A stretch of DNA of 64,000 nt from assembly GCF_000372745.1 (NCBI RefSeq), contig NZ_KB889685.1, positions 1 through 64,000 on the forward strand, written 5' to 3'. The stretch is from Embleya scabrispora DSM 41855. GTDB lineage: Bacteria > Actinomycetota > Actinomycetes > Streptomycetales > Streptomycetaceae. The notes under the pieces were generated by a model that was given only the letters and a program-made list of their open reading frames with translations, was not told where the DNA came from and ran no database searches. This document shows, piece after piece, positions 58,189 to 64,000 of the stretch (its first letter is position 1; each line of letters opens with the position of its first letter). A program made the translations under genes and the position numbers.

Positions 58189-59190
58189 CTAGTCGCCGAG
58201 CGTGGCGACCATGACGGCCTTGATCGTGTGCAGTCGGTTCTCGGCCTCGTCGAAGACGATCGAGAAGTCCGACTCGAAGACCTCGTCGGTGACCTCCAGC
58301 GCCTCCATGCCGGTCTTCTCGAAGATGTCCTGGCCGACCTTGGTGTTGCGGTCGTGGAACGCCGGGAGACAGTGCATGAACTTGACCTTGGGGTTGCCGG
58401 TCGCCTTCACCACGTCCATGTTGACCTGATATGACTTGAGTTGCGCGATCCGGGTGTCCCACACCTCCTTGGGCTCGCCCATGGACACCCACACGTCGGT
58501 GTAGAGGAAGTCCACGCCCTTGACGCCTTCCGCGACGTCGACGGTGTGGGTGATCCGGGCGCCGGTCGCGACCGCGATCTCCTTGGCCTTGTCGACGATC
58601 TCCGGGGCGTTCCACAACTCCTTCGGCGCGACCATGCGTACGTCCATGCCCAGCAGCGCGGCGGTGATCAGCAACGAGTTGCCCATGTTGTTGCGGGCGT
58701 CGCCGAGGTAGGCGAACGAGACGTGGTGCAGCGGCTTGTCGGAGTGTTCGCGCATGGTGAGCATGTCCGCGAGCATCTGGGTGGGGTGCCACTCGTCGGT
58801 CAGGCCGTTCCACACGGGCACGCCCGCGTACTTGCCGAGTTCCTCGACGTACTCCTGCTTGCTGCCGCGGTACTCGATGCCGTCGTACATCCGCCCGAGC
58901 ACACGCGCGGTGTCCTTCATCGATTCCTTGTGCCCGATCTGCGAGCCGCCCGGGTCGAGGTAGGTCACGCCTGCGCCCTGGTCGTACGCGGCGACCTCGA
59001 ACGCGCACCGGGTGCGGGTGGAGGTCTTCTCGAAGATCAGCGCGATGTTCTTGCCGACGAGGCGCTTTCGCTCGATGCCCGCGTACTTGGCGGCCTTCAG
59101 GTCCGCGGCGAGGTCGAGCAGGTGGTTGAACTCCTTGGGGGTGAAGTCCAATTCCTTGAGGAAGTTGCGGTGACGCAGATTGAAGGCCAT
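58189..59190 (-). CDS. arcB: Ornithine carbamoyltransferase (catabolic)
   Basis: 333 residues. Converts citrulline and phosphate to ornithine and carbamoyl phosphate in the deiminase pathway. Carbamoyl-phosphate site STRTRCAFE (about 55-63), [27 protein letters not shown], ornithine loop VSMGE, and HCLPAFHD (about 270) are all present. ATG at 59190 (MAFNLRHRN) is the family start; the frame extends to 59268 without coding character. Operon position between arcA and arcC supports the catabolic role over biosynthetic ArgF. Confidence 0.95.
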   Translation of the reverse strand: MAFNLRHRNFLKELDFTPKEFNHLLDLAADLKAAKYAGIERKRLVGKNIALIFEKTSTRTRCAFEVAAYDQGAGVTYLDPGGSQIGHKESMKDTARVLGRMYDGIEYRGSKQEYVEELGKYAGVPVWNGLTDEWHPTQMLADMLTMREHSDKPLHHVSFAYLGDARNNMGNSLLITAALLGMDVRMVAPKELWNAPEIVDKAKEIAVATGARITHTVDVAEGVKGVDFLYTDVWVSMGEPKEVWDTRIAQLKSYQVNMDVVKATGNPKVKFMHCLPAFHDRNTKVGQDIFEKTGMEALEVTDEVFESDFSIVFDEAENRLHTIKAVMVATLGD

Positions 59191-59320
59191 GGCTCCAGGC
59201 TTCTCTTCGGACGGGATCGAAAGGTCGACGAAACGGTCGGGCCGGACGTCGCACGACGAATCGCACAACGCATCGCTCGCGGGCTCGGACGACGATCACA
59301 CGGATCGGCAAACCGCCAGG

Positions 59321-60547
59321 TTAGACGGCCTCGCGCTCCACCGGACAGCTCATGCAGCGCGGCCCGCCACGACCGCGACCGAGTTCGCTGCCGCGGATGG
59401 TGACCACTTCGATGCCGTTCTTGCGCAGGTAGGTGTTCGTGGTCACGTTGCGCTCGTAGGCGAAGACCACACCGGGCTCCACCGCCAGCACGTTGCAGCC
59501 GTCGTCCCACTGCTCGCGCTCGGCGGAGCGCACGTCCTGGGTCGCGGCCAGGACCCGGATGTCGGACAGATCCAGGGCGCTCGCGATCGCCTTGTGCATG
59601 TCGTGGGCCGGGTGGTCGGTGACCTTGAGCTCCTTCTCGTGCTCGCCCGGTTCGATCGTGTACGACGGCAGCATGCCCATGCCGGCGTACTTGGTGAACG
59701 TCTCGCCGTCGAGCATCGTCATCACCGTGTCGAGGTGCATGAAGGCGCGCTTCTTCGGCATGTTCAGCGCGACCACCTTCGTCGCGGAACCGTGCTTGAA
59801 CAGCGAGCGGGCCAGCGCCTCGACGCCCTGCGGGGTGGTCCGCTCGCTCATCCCGACCAGGACGGCGCCGTTGCCGATGACCAGGACGTCGCCGCCCTCC
59901 ATCGAGGCCGGGAAGCTGCTCTGGCCCGGGTTCCATACGTTGAAGTCACCCTTGGCGAAGTTCGGGTGGTAGTTGTAGATCGCCTCGAAGTGCACGGTCT
60001 CGCGGCGGCGGGCGGGCATCATCATCGCGTTCACCGCGACGCCGTCGTAGACCCAGCACGAGGTGTCCCGGGTGAAGATGTGGTTGGGCAGCGGCTTGAG
60101 CACGAAGTCGTCCACGTCCATGGTGTGGAACGCGACGCTGTGCGGCTCCTGCATGTACTCGAGGACTTCACGCTTGGTGATGCCGCCGACCAGGTAGCGG
60201 ACCAGTTCATTGGCGTCGAAGCCCTCGAACAGCACGCGCAGTTCGTCCACCGCCAGCAGGCCGAACTCGCGCTCGTCGAAGACCCGGTCCAGGACCATCT
60301 TCTTGGCGGCCGGCTCGCCGGAGAGCGTCTCGCGCAGCAGGTCGGTGAACAGGTGGACACGAATGCCGCGATCGCGCAGCGCGTCCGCGAAGCCGTCGTG
60401 CTCCTCGCGGGCCCGCTTGACCCACAGCACGTCGTCGAACAGGAGCTCGTCCTTGTTCGTCGGGGTCAGCCGCTTCATCTCCAGATCCGGGCGGTGCAGG
60501 ATCACCTGCTTGAGACGACCGGTCTCCGACTCGACGTGGAACCCCAT
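59321..60547 (-). CDS. arcA: Arginine deiminase
   Basis: 408-residue enzyme hydrolysing arginine to citrulline and ammonia. Blocks [68 protein letters not shown] and the C-terminal [13 protein letters not shown] with the catalytic Cys are all intact. ATG at 60547 is preceded by AGGAGG; the upstream frame to 60595 is not used. Second gene of the arc operon, 198 nt after arcD. Confidence 0.96.
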   Translation of the reverse strand: MGFHVESETGRLKQVILHRPDLEMKRLTPTNKDELLFDDVLWVKRAREEHDGFADALRDRGIRVHLFTDLLRETLSGEPAAKKMVLDRVFDEREFGLLAVDELRVLFEGFDANELVRYLVGGITKREVLEYMQEPHSVAFHTMDVDDFVLKPLPNHIFTRDTSCWVYDGVAVNAMMMPARRRETVHFEAIYNYHPNFAKGDFNVWNPGQSSFPASMEGGDVLVIGNGAVLVGMSERTTPQGVEALARSLFKHGSATKVVALNMPKKRAFMHLDTVMTMLDGETFTKYAGMGMLPSYTIEPGEHEKELKVTDHPAHDMHKAIASALDLSDIRVLAATQDVRSAEREQWDDGCNVLAVEPGVVFAYERNVTTNTYLRKNGIEVVTIRGSELGRGRGGPRCMSCPVEREAV

Positions 60548-60721
60548 GGAATGGTCCTCCTGACCGTTGCTGACTGCGGTGTGCTTTCCGGCCATCGGGA
60601 CCGGGCCTGGTTGCGGCGGTGGTTTCGGTGCTGGTTCGCTGGTGGATTTCGGTTCCGGCTCGGTGCCGCTCGCGTTTTCGCTTGCGTCTGCGAATGGTCT
60701 TTCCGGTTCCGAGGGGTACGA

Positions 60722-60740
60722 CGCGCGCCGGGAGCGCGCG
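60722..60740 (-). other. Hairpin between arcD and arcA
   Basis: 7-bp GC-only stem (60722-60728 with 60734-60740) just after the arcD stop. It may reduce read-through so that arcD and arcABC levels differ. Confidence 0.4.
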
Positions 60741-60745
60741 CCGCG

Positions 60746-62185
60746 CTAATCGCGCATGTCCACGGTGACGTCCTCGTCCTCGACGTACGTCGCCTCCTTG
60801 CCGCCGGGACCGTATTCGCCGCGCGACGCCTTGACCCAGATGTAGACGGGGATGCCGAGCAGCAGCATGATCAGGCTCTTGAGCACCGCGTCCGAACCCG
60901 CGCCGTAGACCATCCACAGGGTGAACAGGAAGCCCACCCCGGCGATGGTGAGGTCCTTGGCCAACGCCGCACGGCTGACCGGGCGCTCGCGGGTGACCAG
61001 CCAGAACAGCTGCGCCGACGCGGAGAACAGGTATGGGATCACGGTGGTGACGGTGGCCAGCAGCAGGATCGTCTCGAAGGCGTCCTCGGACCACAGGTAG
61101 TTCACCGCGACCACGACCGAGGTCAAGACCGTGGCGACCCAGATGCCGAAGGCGGGCACGCCCGCCCGATTGACCGAGGCGAACGGCGCCGGGAACATGC
61201 CGTCCTTGGCCGCCGCGTAGGGCATCTCCGCGCACAACATGGTCCAGCCGTTGAGCGCGCCGATGCCCGAGACGATCGCCATCGCGGCCATGATGCCGCC
61301 CCAGACGCCACCGCCGAACATGTTGTTCAGCGCGTCGGAGAACGGGGCCGAGGAGTCGACGAGTTGTGCATGCGGGACGGTGCCCATCACCGCGATCGTG
61401 CTGAGCATGTACACGGCGGCGCAGGCGAGCGTGCCGTAGATCGAGGCCCTGCCGATGTTGCGTTCGGGATCCTTGACCTTCTCGGCGGCCACCGACGCGG
61501 CCTCGATACCCGAGTAGGCGAACACCACCAGCGCCGCGGAGACCTGGAGTGCGCCCAGGAAGCTCTTGCCGCTCGCGTTGAACTCGCCGAAGTTGCCACT
61601 GTCGACGAAGAACAGCCCGACGATGGCCACGAACATCAGCGGAACGAACTTGAGCACGGTGGTCACGACCTGGAACAGGCCCATGTTCTTGACCCCGGAC
61701 AGGTTGATCAGGGCCGGGATCCACAGGCCGACCAGGGCGATCGCGATCTTGCCGGGCTTGGAGTCCCAGTGCAGGAAGTAGTTCACGTAGCCGACCCAGG
61801 CCACCGCGATACCGGCGTTGCCGGCCCAGGCGGTGATCCAAAACGACCACGCGTTCAAGAATCCGGGGAATTCTCCGAACGCCTCGCGGGCGTAGGCGTA
61901 GGGGCCGCCGGCCGCCGGGACGCGTGCGCCCAACCTGCCGAAGATCGCCGCGATCGCCAGGGCGCCGACGGTGACCAGGCCGAAGGCGAGGATGCTGATC
62001 GTGCCGTATTTGGCGAGGGTGGCCGGCAACAGGAAGATCCCGGTGCCCACGACGCCACCGACCACGAGCGCGGTCGCCTGTGGAAGGCCGAGGGCGCCCT
62101 GCGAGGCGTCGCCGGCAGCGGGTTCGGCCGCAGGTTCGGCCGCGGGTGGCGCCGCCGGGGCCTGGGGATCCACCGCGTGGCTCAT
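60746..62185 (-). CDS. arcD: Arginine:ornithine antiporter-like APC transporter
   Basis: 479 residues, about 12 helices. Ala/Pro-rich cytoplasmic start (1-30), then ATALVVGGVVGTGIFLLPATLAKYG, the APC signature, and AAGGPYAYAREAFGEFPGFLNAWSFWITAW. Closest in style to the AdiC/ArcD-type exchangers. Operon position directly before arcA makes arginine/ornithine exchange the obvious role, exporting the ornithine made by ArcB. ATG at 62185 with GGAGGAG upstream; the open frame extends to 62617 without coding character. Confidence 0.88.
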   Translation of the reverse strand: MSHAVDPQAPAAPPAAEPAAEPAAGDASQGALGLPQATALVVGGVVGTGIFLLPATLAKYGTISILAFGLVTVGALAIAAIFGRLGARVPAAGGPYAYAREAFGEFPGFLNAWSFWITAWAGNAGIAVAWVGYVNYFLHWDSKPGKIAIALVGLWIPALINLSGVKNMGLFQVVTTVLKFVPLMFVAIVGLFFVDSGNFGEFNASGKSFLGALQVSAALVVFAYSGIEAASVAAEKVKDPERNIGRASIYGTLACAAVYMLSTIAVMGTVPHAQLVDSSAPFSDALNNMFGGGVWGGIMAAMAIVSGIGALNGWTMLCAEMPYAAAKDGMFPAPFASVNRAGVPAFGIWVATVLTSVVVAVNYLWSEDAFETILLLATVTTVIPYLFSASAQLFWLVTRERPVSRAALAKDLTIAGVGFLFTLWMVYGAGSDAVLKSLIMLLLGIPVYIWVKASRGEYGPGGKEATYVEDEDVTVDMRD

Positions 62186-62287
62186 CGCTGCTCCTCCGTG
62201 TGTCGGGGGGATCCGGCGCCGAGTGTTCGGCTCCGTTTTCCACCACATGGGGATCCTGCACCCGGAGTCGGGCGCTGACCTCCGACA

Positions 62288-62301
62288 CAGGTCACGACCT
62301 G
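62288..62301. promoter_or_regulatory. CAGGTC-AC-GACCTG dyad upstream of the arc operon
   Basis: 6-bp inverted repeat arms 103-116 nt upstream of arcD. No ArgR-box, FNR-type (TTGAT..ATCAA) or Rex-type site is visible in this leader, so this is the only dyad of note. Function unproven. Confidence 0.3.
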
Positions 62302-62400
62302 CGACGACGCTCGGACCGATGGACCCGGGACCTTCGACCCGGTTCGATCGACACAGGACACTGAAGCGACATACCCGCAAGTTTCCGGCAATCACGCACA

Positions 62401-62438
62401 CAAGGGCGGCATCCGCGCCGGCACGGATACCGCCCTTG
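62401..62438 (-). terminator. Terminator of the Pnkp gene
   Basis: 15-bp stem with one mismatch (62401-62415 with 62424-62438), 22 nt after the stop of the minus-strand gene. Confidence 0.8.
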
Positions 62439-62459
62439 CTGCGAACAGGTGACGCAGCC

Positions 62460-64000
62460 TCAGAGCCTGGAGTCCACCGGCTCCGACTCCAGCGCGAGGA
62501 CGGCGAAAACCGTCTCGTGCACGCGCCACAGCGCCTCGCCGGCCGCCAACCTGTCCAACGCCTCGGTACCCAGTGCGTGCTCGCGCAGCGCCATCGAGCG
62601 TTTGTGCCCCAGCCCACGATTGCGCAGCCGTTCCAGGTTCACCGGTTCGGTGTAGTCGGCGCCGTAGATGATCCGCAGGTATTCCGGCCCACGGCACTTG
62701 ACCCCCGGCTGCACCCGCCGGTTCGCCACCCGCGCGGCCTCGCCGGCGAGCGGCTTGACCACCATGCCCTCACCGCCGGCGGCGGTCAGCTCGGTCCACC
62801 ACTCGACGCCGGCCGCGACCTGCTTGTCGTCGGTGACGTCCACGATCAGCCGGCCGGTGGATGCGAGCAGCCCGGAGGGGTCGGCCGCAACGAGTCGGTC
62901 GGCGAGCGCGAGATGCCATGCGTGGTCGTGACCCAGGTAGGACCCGCCGCGCCCGGCGAGCACCTGGAACGGCGCGAAGCGCAATCCCGTGAGCCCTTCG
63001 GTCTCCCAGCAGTACCGGCCGTACGCGTCCACGAAGGCGTGCGCGTTGGCCTCACGGCCGCTGATGCGCTCGGCCAACGCGCCGACGTCGATCCCGCGTT
63101 CGAGTGCACGCGACAGCGCGGCGCCGGCGACCGGCAGGGCGGAGGTCGCAGCCGCACCCACCGACGCGTACTGCTGCCGCAGCAGTTCCTGCGCCTTGGC
63201 CGACCACGGCATCAGCTCTGCGTCGAACAGCAACCAGTCGGTGTCCAATTCGGCCCACAAACCCGCAGCGTCGATCGCCGCGCGCAGCCGCTCCAGGAAG
63301 CCGTCGGTGGTGGCCCGGTCGGGGAAGAAGCCGCGCCCGGTGCGGGTCCACACCGCGCCCGCGCCCATGCCCTCGTCCACGCCGAACGCCTCGCGTGCGG
63401 CGGCCTCGTCCCGGCACACCAGGGCGACCGCACGCGAGCCCATGTGCTTCTCCTCGCAGATCACCTCGGTGACCCCGTCCGCGCGGAACTGCGCGAACGC
63501 CTCGGCCGGATGTTCGAGCAGCCCCGGCAGCGTGCTGGTCGCGCACGGCGCCATCGTCGGCGGCAGGTAGACCAGCCAGCGCGGGTCGATGGCGAACCGG
63601 CTCATCACCTCCAGGGCTGCCGCCGCGTTCTCCTGACGTACCGTCACCATGCCCGCGCCGGCCGTCTCGATGTGCCGGCGACCGACCCCGCCGGGGCTCA
63701 GGTCGAGCACGTCGCCCAGGTCGAGGGTGCGCCCGTCCCGACCGCCCGGAGCCTGCGAGGCCATCGGCCGCACCGGCTCGTACCAGACCTGTTCGGCCTG
63801 GACCGCGACCAGTTCGCGCTCCGGCCAGCGCAGCGCGGTCAGGTCGCCGCCGAACACCGCGCCGGTATCCAGGCAAATCGTGTTGTTCACCCACACGGCG
63901 CGCGGCGTGGGCGTGTGGCCATAGACCACCGTCGCCTTGCCCCGGTACTCGTCGGCCCAGGGGTAGCGCACGGGCAGGCCGTATTCGTCGGTCTCGCCGG
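62460..64000 (-). CDS. Polynucleotide kinase-phosphatase (Pnkp-type RNA repair), N-terminal part outside window
   Basis: C-terminal part of the three-domain bacterial RNA end-healing and sealing enzyme. The visible 513 codons hold the end of the metallophosphatase domain (RYPWADEYRGKATVVYGHTPTP, NTICLDTGAVFGG) and the adenylyltransferase/ligase domain. The latter starts at VICEEKHMGSRAVALVCRD, where Lys of EKHMGSRA is the predicted AMP-accepting residue, and continues through GEGMVVKPLAGE and the C-terminal VQPGVKCRGPEYLRIIYG. The frame stays open to base 64000 (GETDEYGLPV before the first internal start), so the kinase domain and gene start lie beyond. Partner Hen1, if present, would be outside. 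Confidence 0.92.
   Translation of the reverse strand, partial: GETDEYGLPVRYPWADEYRGKATVVYGHTPTPRAVWVNNTICLDTGAVFGGDLTALRWPERELVAVQAEQVWYEPVRPMASQAPGGRDGRTLDLGDVLDLSPGGVGRRHIETAGAGMVTVRQENAAAALEVMSRFAIDPRWLVYLPPTMAPCATSTLPGLLEHPAEAFAQFRADGVTEVICEEKHMGSRAVALVCRDEAAAREAFGVDEGMGAGAVWTRTGRGFFPDRATTDGFLERLRAAIDAAGLWAELDTDWLLFDAELMPWSAKAQELLRQQYASVGAAATSALPVAGAALSRALERGIDVGALAERISGREANAHAFVDAYGRYCWETEGLTGLRFAPFQVLAGRGGSYLGHDHAWHLALADRLVAADPSGLLASTGRLIVDVTDDKQVAAGVEWWTELTAAGGEGMVVKPLAGEAARVANRRVQPGVKCRGPEYLRIIYGADYTEPVNLERLRNRGLGHKRSMALREHALGTEALDRLAAGEALWRVHETVFAVLALESEPVDSRL

Noticed and set aside
59180..62278. 1032-codon open frame on the plus strand
   Set aside because: Antisense of arcA and arcD; low-complexity Arg/Asp/Val/His protein.

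Overview
The window is chromosomal DNA from a very GC-rich, filamentous-actinomycete-like bacterium, most probably in the Streptomyces/Embleya/Kitasatospora range. The reasons are strong third-position G/C bias, many GTG starts, Tat-exported and lipoprotein iron-uptake proteins, SigE-type sigma factors, a Hanks-type kinase, TerD and LCP proteins, and AMIN-like and I36-type secreted proteins. I see no rRNA, tRNA, phage, insertion sequence or CRISPR array. The organism name is an inference; a 16S or genome comparison would be needed.

Layout, left to right. (1) 1-3.3 kb: a ferrous/ferric iron uptake set. efeU (cut by the window edge) converges on an efeO-efeB operon, with a bidirectional hairpin between them and overlapping iron-box-like dyads in front of efeO. 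(2) 3.9-7.3 kb: a coupled fadA-fadB beta-oxidation operon with a perfect palindrome upstream and a terminator downstream. (3) 7.4-10.7 kb: an exported TNT-type NAD+ glycohydrolase with a tightly linked small cytosolic protein (possible immunity), a GNAT acetyltransferase and an LCP cell-wall ligase. (4) 10.7-15 kb: a large unknown protein with a tandem Pro/Ala/Asp/Ser linker, then about 1.1 kb of C-rich, repeat-rich DNA without genes. (5) 15-18 kb: an SDR / LLM flavin monooxygenase / EthD-like cluster. (6) 18-29.4 kb: amino-acid permease, dxs, ROK regulator, a hypothetical protein, R. etli-type asparaginase, aconitase and a Gfo/Idh/MocA oxidoreductase.

(7) 29.5-39 kb: a PH-like protein, a cysteine synthase-like PLP enzyme, a SigE-family sigma factor with a membrane partner, DUF2252, an alkylation repair pair (Ada-AlkA fusion plus Ogt), an orphan AbiEi-like protein and a secreted metallophosphoesterase. 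(8) 39.3-42.1 kb: an IucA/IucC siderophore synthetase followed by a PP2C-like protein. (9) 42-49 kb: a gene-poor kilobase, an anti-sigma-like ATPase, hypotheticals, an MFS exporter with a clear promoter, and a Ser/Thr kinase gene broken by two compensating frameshifts. (10) 49-57 kb: small secreted proteins, a class II aldolase, a three-gene ABC-2 exporter, a double TerD-domain protein and a hypothetical. (11) 57.1-62.2 kb: a complete arginine deiminase operon, arcD-arcA-arcB-arcC. (12) 62.5 kb to the end: the C-terminal part of a Pnkp-type RNA repair enzyme running off the window.

Functional themes are iron handling (efe, IucA/IucC), fatty-acid and central carbon metabolism (fad, acnA, dxs), arginine fermentation (arc), and nucleic-acid repair (Ada-AlkA, Ogt, Pnkp). 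The least explained elements are the TNT pair, the repeat-bearing 1029-residue protein with its repeat-rich flank, and the siderophore synthetase/PP2C-like pair.
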